Positions 7,312 through 16,284 of a stretch of 32,171 nt of DNA are shown here, one piece after another. Numbering within the stretch: position 1 is the first letter of the stretch; the number at the start of each line of letters is the position of its first letter. The notes under the pieces are model-generated. The model was not told where the DNA came from, ran no database searches, and saw only the letters and a list, made by a program, of their open reading frames with translations. The stretch comes from an uncultured Gemmatimonadota bacterium. Its GTDB lineage: Bacteria > Gemmatimonadota > Gemmatimonadetes > Gemmatimonadales > Gemmatimonadaceae. The position numbers and the translations under genes were made by a program. Location: positions 1 to 32,171 of the forward strand of contig CAIUOO010000061.1 of the NCBI GenBank assembly GCA_903900795.1, in the 5' to 3' direction.

Positions 7312-10121
7312 CAGCGCACCTCCGGCAGCAGAATCCATGCACCGATCACGTCAGCCGGTTCCATCGCACGAACCGAATACGCACCGCGCGCTTTCGCGGC
7401 GTCACGCACCCGCCGGTGATCCGCCAACAGGGCATCAGCGCGGCGGCGCGCCACGTCGGCCAGTACCGGCGCCAGTCGTGCCTGTTGTGATACCAACCAT
7501 TCGAGCTGTGCCGCCCGTACTCCATCGGGGAGCGTGCCACTCGGCTCAGCCAGCAGGAGACGCGAGGCCTCTTCGTCGGTGAGCGGGGCATCCGCGCCGG
7601 CAACGATCGCGACCGGCAGCGCCTCCTCGACCAGCGACTGGATCGCGGGCTTGTCCTTGCGCGCAATGGTGAGTTCGTATCGGAGCCGCGCCACCACGAG
7701 CAGCGTACGCGTGGCGACCGCCGGTGTTGGCCACACGCCGGTGCGCCCCAGCACCGTGGCACCGCCATGGATGCCGTCGCTGTCGAGGGTGTGCTCGAGT
7801 AGGGTGTCGGCCAGCGTGGCCGGGAGCGGATGGCTTCGGCGCATCGGAAGCGCAGCACCGACGGCCACATCACCTGGCACCACGCGTAGTCGCCGCCCCG
7901 CGATACCGGCCAATTCCAGCCGTTCGCGCATGGCTTGGTCGAAATCGTCGAGATTCAGCGTGAGCACGCCGGATGCCGATCGTTGGGGCGCCGAGCCGAC
8001 GCGCGCGCTGGCGCGCTCCACGAAGCGCGTGAGCTCGACCACATTGCCAAGCGCTTCCTGTGCACGGGCAAACTCCGGCGCGACGTCCTCCGGCTTGAGG
8101 CGCCGTTGCGCGAACTTCGTCGCGACGCGACTGGCCCTCGCTTCGGCGTTCTGCCACGCCACATCCACCGCCTTCGCTTCAGGCAGACCGGCAAGTTCGA
8201 GCGTTAGCTGACCAGCGTCTGGCCGGTTTCGGCGTCGCAGTAACACGGCACGAAGGAGCGCTTCGGTGAGCTGTCGTTCCTCGTCGGGAAGCGGTACGGG
8301 GACACCTAGGCGGGCGGCGATCGTCGCGGCCTTGCGAAGGATCACTTCAAGCACCGCACCATCCACCGGATTATTTGCTCCGAACAGCAGGACGGTACGC
8401 ACCACGGGAGAAGCCTGACCGAAGCGGTCGACGCGCCCCTCACGCTGCTCATGACGCGTAGGATTCCACGAGAGGTCGTAGTGCACGACCGCATCGAACC
8501 GATCCTGCAGGTTGACGCCCTCAGAGAGACAGTCCGTGGCCACCAGAATGCGCGGGGACTCACGGTCGAACGCGTCCACCAGTTCCGTCCGCGCGTCGGA
8601 GGGTAACTCGCCCGTTACCGCTGTGACCTGTACACCGGGGAACCGATGGCGCAGGTGCTCGGCCACATAGTGCGCCGTGGCGATGTAGTGGCAGAACACG
8701 ATGGGGGCGAAGCCTTCGGCCAGCAGTGTTTTGAGCTGGTCGCCGAGCGCGTCGAGCTTTGGGTCCGCACCTTCACCGGCGAGCGCCTTGGCATGCTCCA
8801 GGAGCGCCTGCACTTCGGCCGCCCCCGTATCTGCGGCCGGCTCGGCGTCGACGGACGACTCACCCTCATCCGGGTCGAGCTCGAAGACCTGTTCGCCCAG
8901 TCGTTCAACGGCCTCGTTATCGAGCGCGCCTGCGAGGCGTGTCTGGAGTGCGCGGATCGCGGCCGCAGGCGAAGAGGCTACGCAGCGCAGCAAGGCGAGC
9001 GTGCCCCAAAAGGCGAGTCGGCGCTCCCGCGTGCCGGTTCCGGCCGCTTCGGTGACCTCCTCGCAATACGCCAGCACCTCCTCGAGAAATGACTCCCAGG
9101 CGCCCGTCAGCCGGTACGGTAGATCTGCCGACTCTCGATGGGGAAAGAGCGTCTCGTCGTGCCACTCGCGGATATCGATGCGTCGCCGCTGCACGAGATG
9201 CCCTGCCAACCGGTCGCGAAACGCAGGCGTCATGTCCTGATCGCGCATGTCCTCGAGTTGCGCGAACGAAGGATCAACGAGGGCAAGCAGACGCACAAAC
9301 GCGGTTTCGTCACCGCTGTGCGGCGTCGCCGTGCACAGGATGGCGTGCCGGTCGGCCGACTCGAGAAGCTGGGACAGCAGGCGGTAGCGCTGGTGTCGAA
9401 CGCCGGCACCGGTCGTACAGGTGTGCGCTTCGTCCACCACAATGGCTTCCGGGCAGCTGCGGGCAAACTCGTCGCGACGACGATCGCTCTTGATGTAGTC
9501 GAGTGAGACCACGGTGAACGGGTGCGCATCAAAGAGCGATGCGCCCATCGGCAATCCCCGTTCCAGTCGGCGGGCTGTGCCGGCTGTGACCGCTTCAGCC
9601 GCGAAGTGGAATCGCGTGCGCAATTCCTTTACCCACTGATCCACGAGATGCGGCGGGCAGAGGACGGCGAATCGGCGGATCTCGCCGCGATCGTACAGCT
9701 CACGCATGATGAGCAGCGCCTCGATCGTCTTGCCAAGACCTACGTCGTCGGCAATGAGTAGCCGCACGGTCTCCTGCGAGAGGGCCATCATCAGCGGTAC
9801 GAGCTGGTAGGGCCGCGGGCTCACGTCCACCTGGCCAAACGAGCGGAACGGACCAGCACCTCTGCGCAGTGAGAGCCGGAGCGCATCGTGCAGCAACACG
9901 GCGTCGGCATGTCCGCCTTCCTGGTCGGCGCGTGGCCACGGGAATGTGGCGGCGGCAACATCGGGCTCGAGGCCAAGATGCAGTACGGTGGCGTCCTCCT
10001 CGCTGCCACTCAACGGGCGCAGGCGGAGCACGTCGCCCGAACTGCCGGGCTGCACGACCCATTCACGGCGGCGGGCGCGTACCAGCGTTCCGGGTACAAA
10101 ATTACGTATCGTGAGAGACAT
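7311..10121 (-). CDS. SNF2-family DNA helicase/translocase of the defence operon
   Basis: The 936-aa protein starts at the ATG at 10121, overlapping the stop of the large helicase (TGATG). The N-terminus (FVPGTLVRARRREWVV) looks like a small SH3-like fold. RPYQLVPLMMAL leads into Walker A LLIADDVGLGKTIEALL (about residue 125), Walker B/DEAH VVDEAHTC (about 228), motif III CTATPHSGDE, and a helicase C lobe with ATDCLSEGVNLQ and motif VI REGRVDRFGQ (about 560). The last 300 residues are helical. SNF2 proteins translocate on duplex DNA. Similar helicases sit next to large methylases in DISARM (DrmD), but this N-terminus does not match the DrmD I recall, so I give no symbol. Confidence 0.9.
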   Translation of the reverse strand: MSLTIRNFVPGTLVRARRREWVVQPGSSGDVLRLRPLSGSEEDATVLHLGLEPDVAAATFPWPRADQEGGHADAVLLHDALRLSLRRGAGPFRSFGQVDVSPRPYQLVPLMMALSQETVRLLIADDVGLGKTIEALLIMRELYDRGEIRRFAVLCPPHLVDQWVKELRTRFHFAAEAVTAGTARRLERGLPMGASLFDAHPFTVVSLDYIKSDRRRDEFARSCPEAIVVDEAHTCTTGAGVRHQRYRLLSQLLESADRHAILCTATPHSGDETAFVRLLALVDPSFAQLEDMRDQDMTPAFRDRLAGHLVQRRRIDIREWHDETLFPHRESADLPYRLTGAWESFLEEVLAYCEEVTEAAGTGTRERRLAFWGTLALLRCVASSPAAAIRALQTRLAGALDNEAVERLGEQVFELDPDEGESSVDAEPAADTGAAEVQALLEHAKALAGEGADPKLDALGDQLKTLLAEGFAPIVFCHYIATAHYVAEHLRHRFPGVQVTAVTGELPSDARTELVDAFDRESPRILVATDCLSEGVNLQDRFDAVVHYDLSWNPTRHEQREGRVDRFGQASPVVRTVLLFGANNPVDGAVLEVILRKAATIAARLGVPVPLPDEERQLTEALLRAVLLRRRNRPDAGQLTLELAGLPEAKAVDVAWQNAEARASRVATKFAQRRLKPEDVAPEFARAQEALGNVVELTRFVERASARVGSAPQRSASGVLTLNLDDFDQAMRERLELAGIAGRRLRVVPGDVAVGAALPMRRSHPLPATLADTLLEHTLDSDGIHGGATVLGRTGVWPTPAVATRTLLVVARLRYELTIARKDKPAIQSLVEEALPVAIVAGADAPLTDEEASRLLLAEPSGTLPDGVRAAQLEWLVSQQARLAPVLADVARRRADALLADHRRVRDAAKARGAYSVRAMEPADVIGAWILLPEVR

Positions 10122-13100
10122 CAGCGTGCGGATTCGAGGTACTTGGACAGACGGAGGAACAGATCCGGCCAGCGTCCGACATCAGCGGGGAAAGAGAACA
10201 GCGTCGTGCCCTCGTTCTCGAGTTGTTCCTTCAGGGCGGCTGGTGTATCAGCGAGGACCACTGCCGCATAGGCCGCGGCCCATCGGGGCGCCGAGTTGCC
10301 GGCTATGGTCCAGGCAGGGAGCGTGATACCGGAGGCGGCGCGCGCCTCTTCCCAGCGGATAAGCCACGGTGATCGCTCGTGCGGATCGATGAGCACGTCG
10401 TGCACATCGAGGGATGGCGGAGCGTCGTGGACAGCGGTCGCGATCTGGGCCAGGCGCAGCAGCAGTCGTCGCGTGGGAATGTCTGTGCGGTCGACGGCGT
10501 CGTGGTCGGGCTGATTGAAATACGACAGCACGCACCGATAGCAGGCGCGTACGCAGGCATCGGGGGTGTCGGCCAACGCTTCTGCGCTGGGCAGCGTGGC
10601 GTCGGCTCTCCAGTCAGGCAGGTCAAGGTGCATGAGCCGAAGCGCCTCGTGCGCGACCCGCGCCATGGCATCGGGCTCGTGCACCAAGCGAGTAAGCACA
10701 CCAGCCCCTCCTTCAGTGGCTTCGTAGAAGAGCAACCCACGGCGCCGCTCCCGGTCAGGGAGCGGTTCCACGAGTAGCTCGCCTTCTTCCAGCTGGTATA
10801 CGAGTTCTATGGCACGTCGCACCGCGTGCTGAAACGTCGCCCGCGTAGTGGCCGACAGATTCTCGTCATCAAAGAATCGGAGCAGCAGCGCGTTCTTCTG
10901 ATCTTGGACAAAGGGTACGACACGTTGAGCAGCCACTCGTCCGGGATTCGGCCCGTCGCTGTCATCGTCGCCTAGGCCGCGCCCCCACCATCCTGTGCTG
11001 GGGTTGATGTCGAAGCCGTGTGACGAGCGTTCCTTGCGGCGACGAAGACCCAGATTGATACGCGTGATGGTCGCGCTGGACCCATACTGTAGTAACAGCA
11101 CGTCACCGGCCGCGTCCGCGGCTCGCACCGTGCGCACGCTTGGTCCGTCCCCGCGCTCTGCCCAGCGGAACGTGGTAACGAGCTCAAAGCCCTGCCGCTG
11201 ACGCTCTTCGTCGTCGGCGGTGATACGCTCTGTGGGGCGCGTATCCACGTGCTCAATACGGAGCAGGTTCCTGACCAGCATGGCGTTGCCCAGTGAGGCG
11301 CCGCATGCATGGCAGCCATTGCGGTGCGTCTCAAGGTGCCCACCACCGCATGTCGTGCACACACGCACCTGCTGCACCGCCAGTTGTCCAACCTGTGGGG
11401 CCGTCCCTTCCTGGCGTCCCCCGAGGCGCACTTTCACCACGCGATACGTGCGACCCTCGTGATACAACAATGATTTCGGACCAAACTCGGAGAGCGCCAG
11501 AAAACGCGGGCGCTGCACGTAGGCCTGATCTTTCTCACGCTCTCCGGGAATGCATGCGAGCAGCGGCAGTCGCGGGAAATTATAGCCGGGCAGGAAACCT
11601 TCGGTCGCGAGGTAGCGATAGAGATTGAAGTCACTTGACTGCTCCTGATTTCGGTCCTGCAGGGCAAGCAACAGGTCCGTGGCTACCGCCTGCTCACGCT
11701 TTGCCATCCACTGCTGCTCGGGTGGCTGGGTATGATCGTCAAGTATGCGACGTGCCTGGTCGCGCTGGTGGAGCGCGCTCTGATACAGCGAACGCCAGCG
11801 CTCAAACGCGCGATCAAACGAGCGGCCGGCAGCATCGATGACGCGGTCCGCAAAGGCAGCCGCACTATCGAACCATGGGGCGCGTGCAGGGTCAAGTTCG
11901 TCCGTCAGCAAACCGAGTACGCGTATGCTTCTCTCACGGGCCTCCGCCGCTACTTCGGGCAACGACAACGGATCCATGACTTCCGGCAACACCGCCTGAG
12001 TCCCGCCGGCACTCAGATCAAGCACCTCGCTGATGCCCTTCGGGAGCGGATGACGCGAGGATGCAAGCCAGACCGCATGCAGATGACTGGAGATGAGGTC
12101 GCGATTGGCAAGGTCGAGCAGCGGCGCACGTACTTCGCCGTGTACCATCGCACGCGGCTTACGGAAGAAGTGCTGATCGTGAGGGCTTCGCGACGCACAG
12201 TACGTCACGACGAGTGCGGCCATACCGCTGCGTCCGGCGCGACCGCTGCGCTGTGCGTAGTTGGCGGGCGTCGGCGGTACGTTGCGCAGATACACAGCGT
12301 TGAGCGCCGAGATGTCGACGCCCAACTCCATCGTGGGCGAGCAGAACAGGAGCGGCAGGAACGAGGCGCGCTCCCCTTCCGCCCGACGCTCCGCGCTCGT
12401 CTCGAGTTCTCTCTTCTCCTCTTGCCCGAAGCGAAAGCGCTTCTCGCGGAGGCGCCGACGAACATCCTTCACCTGGGCCGTATGCTCACGCGCCTCGAAG
12501 CCAAAGAGCGGCGAGTCACCCGCGTTCAACTGTGCAGCGATGGTCTCGTAAAGCCGCACGAAATACGGGTTCGCCGTCTCGTTCGGAGCGGCCGCGACAT
12601 AGCGAACGGCATCGGCAGCCAACTGCCAACCCGGGACGCTGAATGGTGTTTGCGGCGTCTTGGTAACGAGGCCGTGGTAGCGCAGAAACTCTAGCAGATT
12701 GTTGATCAAATCGGCGTACGCTTTTCGGTCAGGCGCCCAGCTTGACCGCTCGCCCCACAGGGAGGCCTTGCGAAGCTGTCGGCCAAGCGTGGTGGTGAAG
12801 CCGCCGCGAAGCAGCCGCTCAGCGTCACGCGCAGTGACTCGTGCAGGCGCCTCAACCGTCATCCATGCGGGAACTCGTGGGTGCTCATCGCGCGCGATGC
12901 CCCACGAGGCCTGAAGCATGGTTTGGCTGCGGGCCTGCGTCGTCTCGAAGGCTGTCCTCTCAAAGGCCGGCGCATCGACCGCAGAGCCGAGTCGCAGGTG
13001 GTCGAGTACTGTGCGCATTACCCGCGCTCGCACGTCCGGTGCGACGCCAGGTAACGTACCGGGTGCATCCTTCATGGCGGCCTCGTCGCGCACTAGCGTC

Positions 13101-15418
13101 TCGAGGCGGTCGTACCGTGCGTGCACGAGCCCGAGGCGCTCTAGCGTCGGGTTGGTGTAGCGCCACCCGCGCCGCTGATCGAGCCAGATTCGGTAGGCCA
13201 GTACCTGACGTAATGCAGCTGCTGCGTCTTCAACCTTGCCGGGCCCGACGTCGGGATCAAGAAGCCACGCTGCCAGATGCGAGTCCTTCGGAACTTCGTC
13301 ACGAAGCAATGGCCGGTCGAAGCCGAGCGCACTTTGCATCGCGGCGCCCACCTCATCAAGCGTGAGGCCAGTCGCGCCCGCGCGCTGAACAGCGAGCAGC
13401 AGTGCGCCACGTGTGAGGCATACCTGAACGAAGTCGTTGAAATGACCGGCTTGGAGAGCCGCATCCTGCCGATTGTCGGTGAACGCGAGCAGTTTACGGC
13501 TATATGTCGGGAGGTCGTCTGACACGTGCATCCACCGTAGCACGGATGCGGTGAGCATGGTCGTGGCCGACGAGCGGCCCTCGGCCGAGAGCGACGCAAG
13601 GCGGGTAATGTCCTTCCCCTGCGCTCCCCAGCTCGTACCACATCGCAGGCATAGGCGGAATTTCCCGGGCATGAACCACGCCTGGTATCCCGACGGCGTT
13701 TCACGACCATCAGAGCCGACGCGCACCGCTTGTGCTCGATACGGCTTGTAATTGGACCGGATGCGGCGCGAGCCATTCGCGCGTGTCTCGAGCCAATCCT
13801 CAGGGTACGCCTCGTCCGTACCATCAAACTCGAGAGGATCACCTGAAGACAGCCCCGCGAGCGTGATGAACCCTACGATCTCATGCTCGCCGTCTTCGCC
13901 AGTATCATCCTCGTCGTCGGCGGTGGTGCGTACCGGTCCGTCGTCGATGCTGCGCGGCAGCATGAGTCCCTTCACACGCCGCACCGGATGGTACTCGTGG
14001 CCGCAGTTGCGGCAGAAGTGCGTCTCGTACAGCCGCTTGTCCGGCGCAGCTGGCAAGAATGGTTGCGCCTCGAGCTCCACGACGCGGGCGCCGGGTGGCT
14101 CCAGTGTGCTGTACACCGTGCCCGCACCAGAGAGGAACTGGTGCAGCTTGAACGCAAAGAATGGCGAGGCTGAAGCACTCGGGTCGCCAGTGCGCTCTTG
14201 TTCCGAGCGTGCCGCGAGCAGCAAGAATGCGGCCAATGCCGGCTCAACCACCTCGCGTGACGCGCCGGAGACGGCGGTGAGTTCATCGATCGCCTCCTTG
14301 AGTGTCCGCGGCTTGGCACGTACCAGACGGGCGCCGGGCTCACGGGCCAGCCCGAGGGTATTCTCTACCCACACGGACAGCGGATGCCCCTCAAGTTGCT
14401 CGTCGGTTGCCGACGATGACGGCAGGGTCTCAAGTGCGGCAGCCAGCCGAGGCGCGATGCTGGTCTCAGTCTCGGCTCGATCGGTGACTCGTACCAGCGT
14501 CTCGGTGACGACGCTCGTGTACGGGATGTCGGCCGCAAAGATCCGCGACGCGACCTCCGCAACCCGCCGATTGCGCTCGACGTAGTCTCCCTCAGATGCC
14601 ATGGTCGCTGACGTACCGATGCAGATCAGCCGCTCGCCCGCCAGCCGTTCACGCACACGACGGACGAGCATCGCAACGTCGGCCCCTTGTCGACCACGAT
14701 ACGTGTGCAGCTCATCGAGTACGAGGAACTGGAGGTCCGATGCATTCGCGATGACGGCACGATCAAGCGGCGCCTGACGTGTCATCAGGAGCTCAAGCAT
14801 CATGAAGTTCGTAAGCAGGATGTCGGGCGGGCTAGCCCGGATCCGCTCACGCTCATCCTCCCGTTCCTGGCCGGTGAACCGCCCGAAGGTCACCGGCGGC
14901 TTCGGCAGCCGCCCGGGGAACTTGCCCAGTTCCTCAAGCTGTGAGTTTGCGAGAGCATTCATCGGGTAGATCACGATCGCTCGTGTGCGCGGCGTCGGAT
15001 CAAGCGCCTTCGCCTTGATAATCGCATCGATGATCGGCACGAAGAAACAGAGCGATTTTCCGGAGCCGGTTCCCGTGGTTACGACAAAGCTCTTGTCGGC
15101 CTGGGCAAACGCGAGCGCTTCGCGCTGGTGCCGATGCAAGCGGAGGGGTTCGCCGGCCGTACCCGTTCCTTCGGGGTCGCGGCGCCGAAAGATCCGCGCC
15201 ATGTCGGTATGGAGGCGTCCCTCAGCGACCAGCTCCTCGACGGTTTTCGACGGCTCGAACCGCGGGTTGATTTGCAGCAGCGGTTCTGGCCAGTAGCGAC
15301 CGCTCGCATAGGCGCTGTCGACCTGCTCCCGAATATCCTGCGCGCGTATGCCCGTAAAGGAACGCGCAAACCGTTCATAGTCGGCGACTAGGGTGTTGCG
15401 AAGGTCGAAGACGTCCAT
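10121..15418 (-). CDS. giant DEAD/DEAH helicase with Zn-binding DUF1998-like C-terminus (DrmA/DrmB- or DruE-like)
   Basis: The 1765-aa protein is the first gene of the minus-strand operon (ATG at 15418). Superfamily 2 motifs: HRHQREAL (Q-like), TTGTGSGKSLCFFVP (Walker A, about residue 116), VIYPMNALANSQ, VLDELHTYRGRQG (DELH variant of DEAH, about 233), GTSATM, SPTMELGVDISAL and QRSGRAGRSG (motif VI, about 1057). Several cysteine clusters suggest zinc sites: CRNCGHEYHP (about 469), CLRCGTSWG (about 592), CTTCGGGHLETHRNGCHACG (about 1345-1365) and CVRACYRCVLSYF (about 1622), the last typical of DUF1998/MZB ends. In DISARM the helicase (DrmA) and DUF1998 protein (DrmB) are separate; Druantia DruE is similarly huge. 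Which it is closer to needs a profile search. Confidence 0.88.
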   Translation of the reverse strand: MDVFDLRNTLVADYERFARSFTGIRAQDIREQVDSAYASGRYWPEPLLQINPRFEPSKTVEELVAEGRLHTDMARIFRRRDPEGTGTAGEPLRLHRHQREALAFAQADKSFVVTTGTGSGKSLCFFVPIIDAIIKAKALDPTPRTRAIVIYPMNALANSQLEELGKFPGRLPKPPVTFGRFTGQEREDERERIRASPPDILLTNFMMLELLMTRQAPLDRAVIANASDLQFLVLDELHTYRGRQGADVAMLVRRVRERLAGERLICIGTSATMASEGDYVERNRRVAEVASRIFAADIPYTSVVTETLVRVTDRAETETSIAPRLAAALETLPSSSATDEQLEGHPLSVWVENTLGLAREPGARLVRAKPRTLKEAIDELTAVSGASREVVEPALAAFLLLAARSEQERTGDPSASASPFFAFKLHQFLSGAGTVYSTLEPPGARVVELEAQPFLPAAPDKRLYETHFCRNCGHEYHPVRRVKGLMLPRSIDDGPVRTTADDEDDTGEDGEHEIVGFITLAGLSSGDPLEFDGTDEAYPEDWLETRANGSRRIRSNYKPYRAQAVRVGSDGRETPSGYQAWFMPGKFRLCLRCGTSWGAQGKDITRLASLSAEGRSSATTMLTASVLRWMHVSDDLPTYSRKLLAFTDNRQDAALQAGHFNDFVQVCLTRGALLLAVQRAGATGLTLDEVGAAMQSALGFDRPLLRDEVPKDSHLAAWLLDPDVGPGKVEDAAAALRQVLAYRIWLDQRRGWRYTNPTLERLGLVHARYDRLETLVRDEAAMKDAPGTLPGVAPDVRARVMRTVLDHLRLGSAVDAPAFERTAFETTQARSQTMLQASWGIARDEHPRVPAWMTVEAPARVTARDAERLLRGGFTTTLGRQLRKASLWGERSSWAPDRKAYADLINNLLEFLRYHGLVTKTPQTPFSVPGWQLAADAVRYVAAAPNETANPYFVRLYETIAAQLNAGDSPLFGFEAREHTAQVKDVRRRLREKRFRFGQEEKRELETSAERRAEGERASFLPLLFCSPTMELGVDISALNAVYLRNVPPTPANYAQRSGRAGRSGMAALVVTYCASRSPHDQHFFRKPRAMVHGEVRAPLLDLANRDLISSHLHAVWLASSRHPLPKGISEVLDLSAGGTQAVLPEVMDPLSLPEVAAEARERSIRVLGLLTDELDPARAPWFDSAAAFADRVIDAAGRSFDRAFERWRSLYQSALHQRDQARRILDDHTQPPEQQWMAKREQAVATDLLLALQDRNQEQSSDFNLYRYLATEGFLPGYNFPRLPLLACIPGEREKDQAYVQRPRFLALSEFGPKSLLYHEGRTYRVVKVRLGGRQEGTAPQVGQLAVQQVRVCTTCGGGHLETHRNGCHACGASLGNAMLVRNLLRIEHVDTRPTERITADDEERQRQGFELVTTFRWAERGDGPSVRTVRAADAAGDVLLLQYGSSATITRINLGLRRRKERSSHGFDINPSTGWWGRGLGDDDSDGPNPGRVAAQRVVPFVQDQKNALLLRFFDDENLSATTRATFQHAVRRAIELVYQLEEGELLVEPLPDRERRRGLLFYEATEGGAGVLTRLVHEPDAMARVAHEALRLMHLDLPDWRADATLPSAEALADTPDACVRACYRCVLSYFNQPDHDAVDRTDIPTRRLLLRLAQIATAVHDAPPSLDVHDVLIDPHERSPWLIRWEEARAASGITLPAWTIAGNSAPRWAAAYAAVVLADTPAALKEQLENEGTTLFSFPADVGRWPDLFLRLSKYLESAR

Positions 15419-15528
15419 TGGCGGGCAAAAAAGAGGGTGCGGTTACTGCAATCGCTCCAAACTTACGCTTTAACGGTTGAAAGGGGGCATCCGCGTGAGC
15501 CGGGCCGGTACGCGAGGCCCCCGCGGGG

Positions 15529-16135
15529 TGAACCGCCCCGGCAATACAGGAGGCTCTTCTCCGTGAGTAATTGGAGCGATGGTGAAATCCCGAACTCGAT
15601 CGATTACATCCTGTCGTTCGTGAACGGGCCGGCCGATTGGTCCGCGAGCAGTATCCCCACCCTTTCCCCAGTGAGCCGCTAATTCGGCCATTTCACCGAA
15701 GTTAGGCCGTCGAAGCATACGTTGCGTCGACGGCTCTTGAAGGCTGAGCAGGACGCCGATGGGCGGTCCGGTACCACAAGCAGTTACGCGGATCGACTGG
15801 TCGCACTCGAGCGCACGAATTGTGGGTTGAAGCGGGCGAATGACATCCTGCTCAGGGCGAGTATGTGCCGTATGGTGTCGAGCCGATCTGCCGGGGCTTG
15901 GCCATCGCACCGTCCGACGATTACACCGATTTCTCCCGCCTCGTGGATCCCACGCAGGGTCCGTCGTGGGCGCAGCGCGATCGGAATACGTCTCCACTGG
16001 GTGAACTGGACACCTGGACGCGGCTGGCGTCGCGACCTTCGTCGGCAACGCCTAGGATAGCGCGCTCGCCGAAACGTTGGTCGCTTTTTGCGCGACCGAA
16101 GTAATCCAGCGGTAGGAACCGTGGCATCGGGTGCG
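15529..16135 (+). mobile_element. degraded IS3-family insertion sequence (remnant)
   Basis: Translated fragments on the plus strand match the order of an IS3-family element, but in shifting frames with stops. Near 15529 there is a TGAACCGCCCCGG end typical of IS3-type inverted repeats. OrfA pieces follow: RERAGRLVREQYPHPFPSE (about 15618-15676), TLRRRLLKAEQDAD, then VALERTNCGLKRANDILLRAS (about 15805-15867), the OrfA leucine-zipper segment. OrfB pieces are YGVEPICRGLAIAPSDDYTDF (about 15868-15930) and, after a large internal deletion, FVGNA-DSALAETLVAFCATEVIQR (about 16034-16112), the segment around the catalytic glutamate. No right inverted repeat was found. It cannot encode an active transposase. 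Confidence 0.75.
15722..16112 (+). pseudogene. IS3-family transposase orfA/orfB remnants
   Basis: The readable part of the transposase within the IS remnant. From 15722 the OrfA C-terminus is open and contains the conserved LERTNCGLKRANDILLRAS helix. It runs straight on to OrfB-like residues (YGVEPICRGLAIAPS) in another frame. The integrase core between that N-terminal part and the DSALAET segment is missing: only about 35 codons lie where roughly 150 would be expected. Two in-frame stops interrupt the last OrfB piece. The order OrfA, OrfB N-terminus, OrfB C-terminus is kept, so this is one decayed element rather than several insertions. Confidence 0.72.
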
Positions 16136-16284
16136 CCGCTCTGCGTGCAACCCCCTCGAAGGCATCGTATATATTGGCGGTAGGGGTTGGCAAAGACCGT
16201 GTGACGTCGCCGAACCAGAGCCTAATCGGCTTAAAATTTGACTTTCCCCTTTGTATTTCAACATCCAGTGACGAGGACGAGTGC

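Larger units (their letters stand above)
15419..16284. other. gene-free intergenic region between divergent defence operons
   Basis: This 866-bp stretch separates the divergent starts of the helicase operon and the cold-shock/Zorya operon. It contains an IS3-type remnant and no intact gene that I can support. The 60 bp next to 15418 must carry the leader of the minus-strand operon. The A+T-rich patch around 16218-16265, unusual for this DNA, probably holds the promoter and leader of the plus-strand operon. I could not assign convincing -35/-10 boxes to either side. A perfect 10-bp palindrome (CCCCGCGGGG, 15518-15527) directly abuts the presumed IS left end. Confidence 0.6.

Noticed and set aside
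15470-16048. Minus-strand frame of 192 codons in the IS region
   Set aside because: The opposite strand carries IS3 OrfA/OrfB residues in order; the minus-strand protein resembles nothing.
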